From CAZLYF01 sp964586835 (GTDB lineage: Bacteria > Bacillota > Clostridia > Christensenellales > Aristaeellaceae), in NCBI GenBank assembly GCA_964586835.1, contig CAZPIC010000004.1, positions 1 through 64,000 on the forward strand: DNA of 64,000 nucleotides, in the 5' to 3' direction. The notes beneath the pieces are model-generated. The model made no database searches. It worked only from the letters and a program-made list of their open reading frames with translations, and was not told the DNA's origin. The position numbers and the translations under genes are program-made. Each line of letters starts with the position of its first letter. The stretch's first letter is position 1. Below are positions 44,585 to 53,312 of this stretch, in pieces.

Positions 44585-45639
44585 ACGACCACTCCATCAG
44601 GTTTCTGTATCTCTCCCAGGAGGCACTGATTGACGCCGGTGCCTTCGATCTGCCGATGGCCATTGAAGCTGCGCGTACCAGCCAGTTGCGCTACCGCGAA
44701 AAGCGCATCCTGTTTCCCGAAAAAATCGTGCAGATCTTCAATGAAGAGACCCAGGACCGGATCAACTGTCTGCCGGCGACCTTGCTTGACGAAAAAATCT
44801 GTGGGGTCAAATGGGTGTCCGTGTTTCCTGGAAACCCGGCCAAGTACGGCTCACAGAATTTGTCTGCTATCATGGTCCTTTCAGAGATCGAAAAGGGTTA
44901 CCCGGTCTGTGTCATGGATGGCACGCTGTGCTCCAACATGCGCGTAGCCGCCATGGGCGCTCTGGCCGCGGAAAGCCTTGCCCGCAAGGATGCCTCGTCC
45001 ATTGGTTTTATCGGCGCCGGTGAACAAGCCAAACTGCACCTTCTGGGGATGAAGTCTGTCCGCCCAGGACTCAGGCGTTGCTATGTCGCCTCCAAGGCCT
45101 CCAGTGAGGAACGGGACTTTATCTCTCAGATGCAGCCACTGCTTGGGAAAATGGAGTTCATTCCCTGCCATACGGTGCTGCGCGATGCTGTAATTGACGC
45201 CGACATCATGGTCACGGCAACCAGTGCCCAGGCCCCTCTCCTGAAGGCAGCATGGATCAAAAAGGGTGCCTTCTACAGCCATATCGGGGGCTGGGAGGAT
45301 GAGTTCGCAGTCCCGAAACTTGCAGACAAAATCGTCTGTGACGACTGGGAAACCGTCAAGCACCGGACGCAAACCATCAGCCGCGCCTACAAAGCCGGCG
45401 AGATCCAAGACGAAAACATCCATGGCAACCTGGTAGATATCCTTGACGGGTCAAAGCCCGGCCGCGAACGGGACGACGAGTTCATCTACTTTAACGCCGT
45501 TGGGCTGGCCTATGTGGATGTGGCGATCGCTCATGCCATGTATGTCCGCGCAAGGGACAATGAACAGGGGGTCTCGATGCCCCTGCAGGAATCCATGATT
45601 TTCGAAAAGGACAGCCTGAAAGACAAAATACGTTTGTAG
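44581..45639 (+). CDS. Ornithine cyclodeaminase/mu-crystallin family protein
   Basis: A 352-residue NAD(P)-binding enzyme of the ornithine cyclodeaminase family, which includes ornithine cyclodeaminase, alanine dehydrogenase and imine reductases. The Rossmann motif is GFIGAGEQAKLHLLGM near residue 143, with an N-terminal substrate-binding part (NCLPATL, GVKWVSVFPGNP). A late segment carries an Asp before NAVGLAYVDVAIA. The start is the ATG at 44581, which overlaps the amidohydrolase stop. It ends the sigma-54-controlled operon and is followed by a terminator. A role in deaminating an amino acid released by the amidohydrolase is likely but the true substrate is unknown. Confidence 0.88.
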   Translation: MNDHSIRFLYLSQEALIDAGAFDLPMAIEAARTSQLRYREKRILFPEKIVQIFNEETQDRINCLPATLLDEKICGVKWVSVFPGNPAKYGSQNLSAIMVLSEIEKGYPVCVMDGTLCSNMRVAAMGALAAESLARKDASSIGFIGAGEQAKLHLLGMKSVRPGLRRCYVASKASSEERDFISQMQPLLGKMEFIPCHTVLRDAVIDADIMVTATSAQAPLLKAAWIKKGAFYSHIGGWEDEFAVPKLADKIVCDDWETVKHRTQTISRAYKAGEIQDENIHGNLVDILDGSKPGRERDDEFIYFNAVGLAYVDVAIAHAMYVRARDNEQGVSMPLQESMIFEKDSLKDKIRL

Positions 45640-45698
45640 CTGACCGGGGAAGGGGTTTCGAGTCGAAAGACAATAGATGCCTGCTTCACACCCCTAAA

Positions 45699-45724
45699 AA
45701 GGCGCCCCGCATGCGGGGCGCCTT
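45699..45724. terminator. Bidirectional terminator between convergent operons
   Basis: A self-complementary 26-base hairpin (AAGGCGCCCCGC then ATGCGGGGCGCCTT, with GCATGC at its centre) lies between the convergent stops at 45639 and 45751. It has A-rich sequence before and TTCTTCGTTT after it on the plus strand, so it can work in both directions. Confidence 0.85.
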
Positions 45725-45750
45725 CTTCGTTTGGCAGGAGGTCTTCCTGA

Positions 45751-46719
45751 CTACTTGTACAGTGCCTGGACTTCTTCAGGGGTGTAGCCGTGCACGGTCA
45801 GCAGGATTTCATCCACTTCTTCAGGCAGAATGAGCACGGAATTCAGCCGTACGCTCTCCACCGACTCGCCCTTGACCAGCTTGGCGGCATAGTCCGCAGC
45901 CCCGTGCGCATAGCCGAAGGTGTCCTGCGCAACAGTCGCGGTAAGATATCCGTCAATCAGCGCCTGACAGCCCAGCTCGTTGGCATCAACAGAGTAGACC
46001 TTAATATCCAGCCGTTCTGCGTTTTTCATGGCCTGAATGGCACCCAGGGCCATGTCGTCGTTCGCGGCGAAGATCACCTCAATCTCCGGGTTGGAAATCA
46101 GCCAGCCTTCTACAATGGGCAGGGCCTGCGAGGTGCTCCAATTGGCGGTCTGGTCGTCAACGATGTCTGCCTTGACGGCGGTCAGGTCATTGATGAAGCC
46201 CTCATGGCGCCCATCCGCGTGGAAGGTGCCGTCAATGCCACGAAGCAACGCGACCTTGGTGCCTTCTTTGACGACGCCCTGCTCAATAGCGTAGGTACTC
46301 AACAGAGAGCCCTGCTGAACGGGGTTGGCATCCAGGTAGTAGGACTCCCCGTCATCGTTGACAGAGCCAACCGTGACGATCACCTTTACACCGGCTTCCA
46401 CAGCAGCCTTCACATTGGGCACGGGGGTGTCAGGATCGTTCTGCTGAAAGATAATGACGTCATATGCGTTTGCCACGCAGGTATCGATGAGGTTGTTGAT
46501 CACCTCGTTGCTGATCTCACCATCAAACATGTCCACTTCATACAGGTCAGCATAGGTTTCCTGGGCATACTTCTCAAACAGTTCACCGACCAGGTAGCAG
46601 TAGGTGTCGCTGTAGCCCTTGACGATGAAGGCTACGCGGGGCAGCGCCGTCTGTGCAAAGACCGGGGAAAGCGACAGCACAAGCACGAGGGTCAACAGAG
46701 CTGCAAGCAGTCTTTTCAT
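45751..46719 (-). CDS. Sugar ABC importer substrate-binding protein (second system)
   Basis: A 322-residue RbsB-like exported binding protein. The signal peptide MKRLLAALLTLVLVLSLSPV ends at VFAQ with no lipobox Cys. The mature part begins with LPRVAFIVKGYSDTYCYLVG, and the hinge-region pattern continues (VKVIVTVGSVNDDG, VIFAANDDMALGAIQAM, VYSVDANELG). The start at 46719 has GGAGGTACCCC upstream; an extra nine-residue N-terminus is in frame but lacks a site. It is the last gene of the importer unit (ATPase, permease, binding protein), unlike the first system where it comes first. Confidence 0.9.
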   Translation of the reverse strand: MKRLLAALLTLVLVLSLSPVFAQTALPRVAFIVKGYSDTYCYLVGELFEKYAQETYADLYEVDMFDGEISNEVINNLIDTCVANAYDVIIFQQNDPDTPVPNVKAAVEAGVKVIVTVGSVNDDGESYYLDANPVQQGSLLSTYAIEQGVVKEGTKVALLRGIDGTFHADGRHEGFINDLTAVKADIVDDQTANWSTSQALPIVEGWLISNPEIEVIFAANDDMALGAIQAMKNAERLDIKVYSVDANELGCQALIDGYLTATVAQDTFGYAHGAADYAAKLVKGESVESVRLNSVLILPEEVDEILLTVHGYTPEEVQALYK

Positions 46720-46773
46720 GGGGTACCTCCGTATTGATATTTGCATCGCGCGATCAAGCGCGCAGTTGCCGGA

Positions 46774-47766
46774 TTATTTGCGCCTTCCACCCTTGGTCAG
46801 CACGTCCACCACCACAGCCGCCACAATGATAAGGCCTGTGATGATCTGCTGATAGTAGGATTGGACGCGCAACAATGTCAGGATGTTCGCGATCATCGTG
46901 ATCACCATGCAGCCAACCACCGTTCCCGTGGAGCTGCCAAGGCCCCCCGCCAGCGAAGCGCCGCCGATGATAGCGCCCGTGATCGCATCAAACTCCAGCC
47001 CTACGCCCTCAGCGGGCTGCGCCGAGTTGAGGCGCGCCATAAACAGCGTCCCCGCAATCCCAACACACAGAGCGTGAAACAGGTACGCCTTGATTACAGC
47101 CCGGTCCACGTTAATGCCCGCGGCTTTCGCCGACTCCATGTTGCCTCCCACCGCGTACAGGTAGCGGCCCATGCGGGTGCGGCTCAGCAGGACCCAGGTA
47201 ATGATCACAAAGACAATCATAAAGAGAATGGGGTAAGGAACCAGTCCGAACAGCTTGCCCTGGCCCAGTATTACGATGTTTCCGATCTGCTTGATGACCC
47301 GGGCTCGCGTATACATCAGCGCAAGCCCCCGCGCTGCCGTGCTGACAGCGAGCGTCACAATAAAGGCGGGCGCACGCAGTTTGGTGATGATCAGGGCCGC
47401 CATTCCGTACATCGCAATGCAAGTCAAAATGCCTAGCAGGATGGACAGTAGTGTCGCCGGCAAGTCTCCCATGCCGGAGTTTTGGGTCAGGTTCTTGAAG
47501 GTACCCATTGAAATGCAACCGCCCAGAGCAACCATCGAGCCCGCCGACAGGTCGGTATTGCCCGTGATGATCAGCAGCGTGATACCGCAACCGATGATCG
47601 TGACCACAGACGCCTGGGTCAACACGTTAAAAATATTGGCTTTGGAAAGGAACACCGGCGACATCAGGGCAAAGATGATAATGAAGGCCGCCATGACCAG
47701 CACGATGCCTACCCTGGAATACAGTTCCAGGAAGGAGAACCTCTTCTCAGGCAGGTTGCGCTTCAT
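46774..47766 (-). CDS. Sugar ABC importer permease (second system)
   Basis: A 330-residue BPD_transp_2 permease with landmarks IGCGITLLIITGNTDLSAGS, LRAPAFIVTLAVSTAARGLA, GRYLYAVGGNMESAKAAGI and IIGGASLAGGLGSSTGTV. Eight or more hydrophobic helices. It overlaps the end of the ATPase gene by 20 bases, so translation is likely coupled, and it is followed after 54 bases by the binding-protein gene. The sugar is unknown; the kinase, oxidoreductase and isomerase genes upstream suggest a monosaccharide or a polyol. Confidence 0.92.
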   Translation of the reverse strand: MKRNLPEKRFSFLELYSRVGIVLVMAAFIIIFALMSPVFLSKANIFNVLTQASVVTIIGCGITLLIITGNTDLSAGSMVALGGCISMGTFKNLTQNSGMGDLPATLLSILLGILTCIAMYGMAALIITKLRAPAFIVTLAVSTAARGLALMYTRARVIKQIGNIVILGQGKLFGLVPYPILFMIVFVIITWVLLSRTRMGRYLYAVGGNMESAKAAGINVDRAVIKAYLFHALCVGIAGTLFMARLNSAQPAEGVGLEFDAITGAIIGGASLAGGLGSSTGTVVGCMVITMIANILTLLRVQSYYQQIITGLIIVAAVVVDVLTKGGRRK

Positions 47767-49288
47767 TCCTTGACCCTCCTACGGCCGCCAGGCGCATGAT
47801 GGCGCTTGCGTTGATCTGTGAGCCGGCTAGTTCTCCGGCAATCGTTCCCTCGCGGATGACCAGCACCCGGTCGCTCATCCCTATCAGTTCCTCCAGATCG
47901 GAGTCGATGAGGAGGATGGCGTTCCCTTGCTCGCATTTCTCGCGCATCAGCTTGTAGATCTCATACTTTGTGCCCACGTCGATGCCGCGGGTAGGCTCGT
48001 CCATGATCAGAATCCGCGGGCTGACCGACAGCCATTTTCCCAGCACCGTCTTTTGCTGGTTGCCTCCTGAAAGCTTTTCAAGCTTGGTCGTGTGCGATGG
48101 CGCCTTGATGCGCAGCTCATCCACCATGCGGGAGACCAGGGCACGGATGCCCTTGCGCTTCAGGAAGGCGCTGCCAAAGACATGCTGGAGCGAAACCAGG
48201 GAGACATTGTCCGACACAGACGCAATCAGATTCAGCCCCTGCCTGCGCCGGTCCTCCGGAACCAGAATCAAACCGTGAGAGATGGCATTGTTGACCGTTC
48301 GGATCTCCACTTGCTCGCCGAAAATCTCTATTTCTCCTGTATCCCTTGGGTCCATGCCCATGATGGCACGGGCGATCTCTGTGCGCCCGGCTCCGATCAG
48401 GCCGGATACGCCGAGGATCTCGCCGCTGCGCAGGTCGAAGCTGATATCCCTGAAAACCCCACGGCGGCTGAAGTCCTTTACTCTCAGGACCACATCACCG
48501 ATCCGCGCTTTCTGTTCAGGGTAGACTTCAACCATTTTACGTCCGACCATCATCTCGATGACCTGTGGGATGTCCGTTTCGCAGGCCGGCATCGTGCCGA
48601 TATGCTCCCCGTCACGGAGCACCGTAATCGTGTCTCCCACCTGGAAGACCTCGTCCATTTTATGGCTAATGTAGATCACCGTGATACCGGCATCCTTCAG
48701 TTCACGGATCTTTCTAAAAAGAAATTTGACTTCGTTTTCTGTCAGCGAGGAGGTAGGTTCATCCATCAGGATGACTTTGGCGTTGACCGAGATCGCTTTC
48801 ACAATTTCCAGCATTTGGGCTTCGGCAACCGACAGGTTTTTCATTTTGGTACTCAGGTTAAACCGCAGACCCTGCTGCTCAAGATCACTTTCAGCCTGGC
48901 GCCTCATCGCCCTGTCGTCGATCGTACCCCGTGCGGTCATGAGTTCCCGCCCTAAAAAAAGGTTCTGCAATACTGTCATTTCAGGAATGATGTTGAGTTC
49001 CTGATAGATCATCGAGATACCCATGCGCAACGCGTCAGCCGGTCCGCTGATGTTTAATGGCTTTCCATCATAGATGATCTCCCCCGCATCGGCCCGGTAC
49101 AGCGCATTAATAATCTTCAGCAGCGTAGACTTGCCGGCGCCATTCTCCCCGATGAGTACATGCACGCAGCCGGGCTTTACGCCAAAGCTGACGTCCTTCA
49201 GCGCACGCACGCCGGGAAAAGCCTTGCTGATGTTGCGAAACTCAAGGACGAACCCGTTCTCCTGCGCCGTGGCGTTTTCCTCAGACAA
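47747..49288 (-). CDS. Sugar ABC importer ATPase (RbsA-type, second system)
   Basis: A 513-residue fused double ATPase. First half: Walker A GENGAGKST, signature-like NLSVAEAQMLEIVKA, Walker B VILMDEPTSSL. Second half: GLIGAGRTE in place of Walker A (usual for RbsA), LSGGNQQKTVLGKWL and ILIMDEPTRGID. The start codon at 49288 is 20 bases downstream of a purine-rich stretch on the minus strand. It overlaps the permease by 20 bases. A promoter with good spacing lies about 180 bases upstream, so the importer unit can be expressed apart from the catabolic genes before it. Confidence 0.93.
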   Translation of the reverse strand: MSEENATAQENGFVLEFRNISKAFPGVRALKDVSFGVKPGCVHVLIGENGAGKSTLLKIINALYRADAGEIIYDGKPLNISGPADALRMGISMIYQELNIIPEMTVLQNLFLGRELMTARGTIDDRAMRRQAESDLEQQGLRFNLSTKMKNLSVAEAQMLEIVKAISVNAKVILMDEPTSSLTENEVKFLFRKIRELKDAGITVIYISHKMDEVFQVGDTITVLRDGEHIGTMPACETDIPQVIEMMVGRKMVEVYPEQKARIGDVVLRVKDFSRRGVFRDISFDLRSGEILGVSGLIGAGRTEIARAIMGMDPRDTGEIEIFGEQVEIRTVNNAISHGLILVPEDRRRQGLNLIASVSDNVSLVSLQHVFGSAFLKRKGIRALVSRMVDELRIKAPSHTTKLEKLSGGNQQKTVLGKWLSVSPRILIMDEPTRGIDVGTKYEIYKLMREKCEQGNAILLIDSDLEELIGMSDRVLVIREGTIAGELAGSQINASAIMRLAAVGGSRNEAQPA

Positions 49289-49604
49289 CCCGGAGTCCTC
49301 CTCTCAAAAAATGAGGATACTCAGTTCCGGGACGGGACTGTGGTTTCCGACAAAGAGGGCGCGTTACACTGCATGCCCTTCTCTACGGCCCCCAGCTCGG
49401 TCTTTGAACAATGCCACGCGGCTGTCAAAAAGGCCCGTCCGGTCGTGTGTACGTCTCACTGTCCGCGATGATACGATACACCGACGCAAAAATCAAGCAT
49501 TTTTCTTTGGCCAGCCCGCTTTTTGCAAAAGCCCCTTCCTTTGCTCCCCCTGTGCTCTCAACTGCCAGGCCTCTTCCGTCCTTCCTTACAAGCATAGAGG
49601 GGCT
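49289..49604. other. 316-base spacer with internal promoter
   Basis: No coding signal lies between the ROK kinase and the ATPase gene. It contains the minus-strand promoter at 49468-49496; otherwise nothing is recognised. Confidence 0.5.
49468..49496 (-). promoter_or_regulatory. Sigma-70-type promoter of the second sugar importer
   Basis: On the minus strand TTGATT (49496-49491) and TATCAT (49473-49468) are spaced by exactly 17 bases, about 180 bases before the ATPase start at 49288. Confidence 0.6.
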
Positions 49605-50534
49605 CTATCCGGGAAAAAGGACGTTCCGCGCGCAGCCATAAATGGCCGCGTCGTTTCCAAGCTCCGCCTGCGAAAACGGCGTTCCGACAGCTGCATGGAA
49701 CGCATGGCGCTTGTAGGCTTCCCTGACGCGCCGCAACAGGACTTCTCCCGCCTGCGACATGCCGCCGCCAATGACAAAGAGCTGCGGGTCGATGATGGTG
49801 CCCAGGATACCAAGGCCTCTGCCCAGAGCTTCCGCAGCCAGGTCCAGCATTCTGATTCCCAGAGGGTCTCCCGCCTGCGCTGCCATCGCAACCTCCCGGG
49901 CTGTCAACCCTTGGGGACAGAGCAAGGTCTTCTCCTCCGGATGGCTGCGCAGGCGGTCCAGGGTTCTCTCTGCCAGCGCCCGCGCGGAGGCATACTGCTC
50001 CATGCATCCATAGTTCCCACACACGCAGGGCTGTGATTCGTCCGGATTGACGAGGATATGGCCGATTTCTCCCGCCGATCCCCCACGCCCTATCAGCGGA
50101 CGCCCGTGAATCACAACGCCCCCGCCGATGCCGGTACCGAGGGTCACCATCACAAAGTCCAGAAAGCCCCGAGCGCTACCCTTCCACATTTCACCGACCG
50201 CTGCCATGGAGCCATCGTTTCCCACTTGAACAGGCCACCCCGTGAGCGACTTGAGCTCCGCCCCCGCATCCACGCGGTCCCAACCCAGGTTCAGGCAACG
50301 GTTGATCCGTCCGTCCTCCGCCACGGGCCCCGGCACAGCCAGGCCAATGCCCAGGATATCGTAGAGAGAGATGTTCTCCTCCGCAATGATCTCTGCGATA
50401 TCCGAAAGGATGCGCCTGCCACCCTCCTCGGTTCTTGTGCGCGTCTCCCGGCGGAGGACAAGGTTGCCCCCCTCGTCCACCAGGCCTATCTTGATGGATG
50501 TCCCTCCTATATCCACACCCCAAGCTGCTCTCAT
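49605..50534 (-). CDS. ROK-family sugar kinase
   Basis: A 309-residue cytoplasmic kinase of the ROK type (glucokinase, N-acetylmannosamine kinase and relatives). The N-terminal phosphate motif is WGVDIGGTSIKIGLVDEGG, the catalytic Asp is in VQVGNDGSMAA, and the zinc-binding ROK signature is CVCGNYGCMEQYAS after GEIGHILVNPD. A helix-turn-helix, as found in ROK repressors, is absent, so it is an enzyme. The ATG overlaps the end of the alpha/beta hydrolase gene by four bases. It phosphorylates the imported sugar or a product of the neighbouring enzymes. Confidence 0.92.
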   Translation of the reverse strand: MRAAWGVDIGGTSIKIGLVDEGGNLVLRRETRTRTEEGGRRILSDIAEIIAEENISLYDILGIGLAVPGPVAEDGRINRCLNLGWDRVDAGAELKSLTGWPVQVGNDGSMAAVGEMWKGSARGFLDFVMVTLGTGIGGGVVIHGRPLIGRGGSAGEIGHILVNPDESQPCVCGNYGCMEQYASARALAERTLDRLRSHPEEKTLLCPQGLTAREVAMAAQAGDPLGIRMLDLAAEALGRGLGILGTIIDPQLFVIGGGMSQAGEVLLRRVREAYKRHAFHAAVGTPFSQAELGNDAAIYGCARNVLFPG

Positions 50535-51325
50535 GCGCTCAAGCGCTCCTTCAGACAGGCCTGCAGGCGGACATTGAGCGCGTCCCTGTGCCCCTGCGGA
50601 TCTGCATCCTTGTCAGGAATCTCAAAAAGCCGTGCCCCCGGAATGTGACGCGCCAGGATTTCCCCATACTCAAAGGGGTGCATCAGGTCATTTTTGCAGG
50701 CAATCACATCGACAGGCATCGCGATGCCCTGTAGCATTCCAAGGTCATCAAAAGGTGCTTGAGCAGGCAGCAGGATAAATTTTCGATAGTTTCGCAGGGA
50801 AACCTCGTTACGGAAATTCCCCGAGAACGCTTCCGCAGCGTAAGCTGAGATCGCTTTCAGGTGCGCATACTCCGGTGTGGCCAGGAAGCCCTCCTCGTCC
50901 CTCCGTTTAAGGTACCGGGCAAGGAGTTCAAACAGGTCCCTGACCTCCGGCTTCATGGGCCCGTCTGTCCACGCTGGGCGCACAAGGGCAAGCCCCTGCA
51001 CACGGTCAGGAAAACGCAGCGCCAGGTTCAGGCTGACTGCGGCGCCCATGGAGATGCCCCCCAGGCAGAAGCTGGGAATGCCCAGATGGTCCGCCAGCGC
51101 GATGACGTCATCCGCCAGCGAAGAAAACCCGTAATCCTCCCAACGGACCCCGCTGCCACCGTGGCCCTGCATCTCCGGCGCAATCAAGCGCACCCCCTCG
51201 ACCGCGTCGACCGCCAATCGCACCTGGGCGATGCCTCCACCCAATCCGTGTATGAAAAAAAAGGGCCTCCCCCTTCCCCGGTCCATATACTTGAGCTTGA
51301 TCCCCCGATGAACGAATTCAGGCAT
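50531..51325 (-). CDS. Alpha/beta hydrolase
   Basis: A 264-residue alpha/beta-hydrolase fold protein. The oxyanion region is FFIHGLGGG, the nucleophile elbow GGISMGAAVSLNLAL (Ser near residue 96), the acid Asp in VIACKNDLMHP, and a candidate His in QGHRDALN. Such enzymes cleave esters, lactones or C-C bonds. Here it may open a sugar lactone made by the Gfo/Idh oxidoreductase encoded two genes upstream; this is an inference from context. The start overlaps the isomerase gene by eight bases, and the end overlaps the ROK kinase start in ATGA. Confidence 0.88.
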   Translation of the reverse strand: MPEFVHRGIKLKYMDRGRGRPFFFIHGLGGGIAQVRLAVDAVEGVRLIAPEMQGHGGSGVRWEDYGFSSLADDVIALADHLGIPSFCLGGISMGAAVSLNLALRFPDRVQGLALVRPAWTDGPMKPEVRDLFELLARYLKRRDEEGFLATPEYAHLKAISAYAAEAFSGNFRNEVSLRNYRKFILLPAQAPFDDLGMLQGIAMPVDVIACKNDLMHPFEYGEILARHIPGARLFEIPDKDADPQGHRDALNVRLQACLKERLSA

Positions 51326-52148
51326 CCGACAGCACTCCTCTCAAAAATGTCACGCTGGCTTTTACCTGCGTCTCCGTAAGCCCGTGCATCATCAGCGGCC
51401 CTCGATAGCCATGACGGGCCAGCAGGTTTACATAGTACCTGTAATCCAGCACGCCCTCGCCTGGAGCCACAAAGCCACCGCCTTCGCCCGCAGCCAGGTC
51501 CTTCGCGTGCGCCTGAATGATCTCTCCCCCTAAAAGGTCGAAGGCTTCGTCCAATACCTCTTTCATACGTGCGATACTGCCTGGCAGGAAGAGGTTAGCG
51601 CCATCCATGATGATTTTAAGGTGCCGGCTTCCAAAGGCGTCCAGGTAGAGCCGCGCGCGCTGTGGCGTGTTGATCACATTGGCGGTCTCCGGTTCAACGC
51701 CGAGGATCAGGTCATACTGCTCCGCAAGCGGCAGGATCCGCTCGGTTGTGCGCAACAGATCCTCCCAGGCGTCAGGCAGGAGGTTGCGCTCATCCCAGGT
51801 CCACTTGCCTTGGGGGCTCCTGGAACCTGTACACAAGGAAATCATTGGTGTTTCGAGCAGGCAGGCAATGTGGCAAAGCGTCCGAAACCGCTCGATACCG
51901 TCCTCCCTTTCCTCCCTGTACGGCGCGATCATATTAAACGTACCGGACAACCCGTCCAGGATCAGGCCATGTTCCGCAGCGCTGTTCCGCAGTGCCTTTA
52001 GGGCCTTCTCGTCTACATGCCTGGGCATCGTCTCCATGCCGGCGGTCAGCAGGTTCAAGTGGGTATGCCGGAGACCCTGTGCCCGGATGGCTCCAAACAC
52101 TTCTCGTGCGGATCCTTCAAAGGTGCGTGAAAAAACCCCGATCTCCAT
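51318..52148 (-). CDS. Sugar phosphate isomerase/epimerase (xylose isomerase-like TIM barrel)
   Basis: A 276-residue AP-endonuclease-2/xylose-isomerase-like barrel. Metal-ligand regions are visible: the Glu of DLILGVEPETANV, the Asp-His stretch KIIMDGANL, EIIQAHAKDLAAGEGGGFV with His and Asp, and the closing GEGVLDYRYYVNLLA. Proteins of this type isomerise or epimerise ketoses, often with inositol or unusual hexose derivatives. The start at 52148 directly abuts the stop of the oxidoreductase gene (no gap). The combination with Gfo/Idh enzyme and ROK kinase is common in sugar-derivative operons. Confidence 0.87.
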   Translation of the reverse strand: MEIGVFSRTFEGSAREVFGAIRAQGLRHTHLNLLTAGMETMPRHVDEKALKALRNSAAEHGLILDGLSGTFNMIAPYREEREDGIERFRTLCHIACLLETPMISLCTGSRSPQGKWTWDERNLLPDAWEDLLRTTERILPLAEQYDLILGVEPETANVINTPQRARLYLDAFGSRHLKIIMDGANLFLPGSIARMKEVLDEAFDLLGGEIIQAHAKDLAAGEGGGFVAPGEGVLDYRYYVNLLARHGYRGPLMMHGLTETQVKASVTFLRGVLSDA

Positions 52149-53237
52149 TCAGATACCGCCTTTCACGTCCTTGAGGCGGATGCGCCTGCCTCCCTCACAA
52201 GACGAATGATACGTCGCGATGATGGCTCGCAGAGCCGCGGTGCCATCCTCCGCGTCCGCCCCGGTCTGCTCAGCGCCGTGTAAGATGACATCCGCAAAGG
52301 ACTCCATCTGTCGGCGATAGCTGTGTCCGTCCGCCGCATAGGGTTTCAATGCCACACGGGTTTCCTCCTTCCAGCACTCCACTTCAGAGGACAGAAGCAC
52401 CCAGGGATTATATGTTTTCGCGTAGACCGTTCCCTGCGTGCCATAGATCTCAAGGCCTTCATGCCAGTCAGCCCGCACAGCCACTGTCAAATCCAGGCAG
52501 CCGATGGCACCGCTGACAAATTCACAGAGGATCAGCCAGGAATACAGATTGCCCTTTATCACGCGTTTCGCTTCCAGGCTTTCGATCTCGCCCAGCATAA
52601 AACGCGCTGTGTCAAACAGATGGCTGCCGTGCGCCAACAGATAATAGCGGTCCAGGACGGCTTTGGGGTTTCCGGGCGGCTTTTTCATGGATCCGCTCGC
52701 GTACAGGGGTGGCATCACATTGTCACATAGCGTATAGCGACCGGTGCTATCACAGTACCAGCCTTTGTAGGTACTCACCTCGCCGATCTCGTCTCTTACA
52801 AAATCCCGCGCAAACTGAAGGCCTCCGTCAAAGCGTTTCATGAAACCGACCTGCAGGGTAAGCCCCTTTTCCTTCGCCAGGCAGCCCACTTCATCGCACT
52901 CCGCGATGTCCACCCCAAAGGGTTTTTCCACCAGCACGTGCTTGCCGGCAAGCAGCGCAGCCTTCGCGCAGCTTGTATGAAACTGGTCTCCTATGCCAAT
53001 GACAACAGCCTCCACCTCCGGGTCTGCCAGCATTTCATCATAGTCTGTGTAACTGCGCTTTGGCGAATAGACTGCTGTCATTTTTTGCACAAGCTCTTCA
53101 GATACGTCGCAGATCGCCGTCAGCTCCACATTGCTGGCCTTGGTCGCAGAGATGAAGTGCGCTGCCTGACTGATGGTCCCACAGCCAAGAACTCCCACCC
53201 TCAGGCAGCGCTCCGCTTTTTTTACATTGATTTCCAT
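52149..53237 (-). CDS. Gfo/Idh/MocA-family oxidoreductase
   Basis: A 362-residue NAD(P)-dependent sugar or inositol dehydrogenase. The Rossmann start is LRVGVLGCGTISQAAHF, followed by the typical VLVEKPFGVD with the Glu-Lys-Pro motif, and the C-terminal substrate domain includes LYASGSMKKPPGN and DGHSYRRQMESFADV. The ATG follows AGGGTAGGGGATGGAAATC. It lies 75 bases downstream of the YhcH gene. The enzyme would oxidise a ring hydroxyl of the imported compound before isomerisation. Confidence 0.92.
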   Translation of the reverse strand: MEINVKKAERCLRVGVLGCGTISQAAHFISATKASNVELTAICDVSEELVQKMTAVYSPKRSYTDYDEMLADPEVEAVVIGIGDQFHTSCAKAALLAGKHVLVEKPFGVDIAECDEVGCLAKEKGLTLQVGFMKRFDGGLQFARDFVRDEIGEVSTYKGWYCDSTGRYTLCDNVMPPLYASGSMKKPPGNPKAVLDRYYLLAHGSHLFDTARFMLGEIESLEAKRVIKGNLYSWLILCEFVSGAIGCLDLTVAVRADWHEGLEIYGTQGTVYAKTYNPWVLLSSEVECWKEETRVALKPYAADGHSYRRQMESFADVILHGAEQTGADAEDGTAALRAIIATYHSSCEGGRRIRLKDVKGGI

Positions 53238-53312
53238 CCCCTACCCTCCTCTTTCTCCCTTGAAAAGAGTATATGCGGAGCAGAAGCTGTCTACAAGCTC
53301 CCTTCCCTGCTT

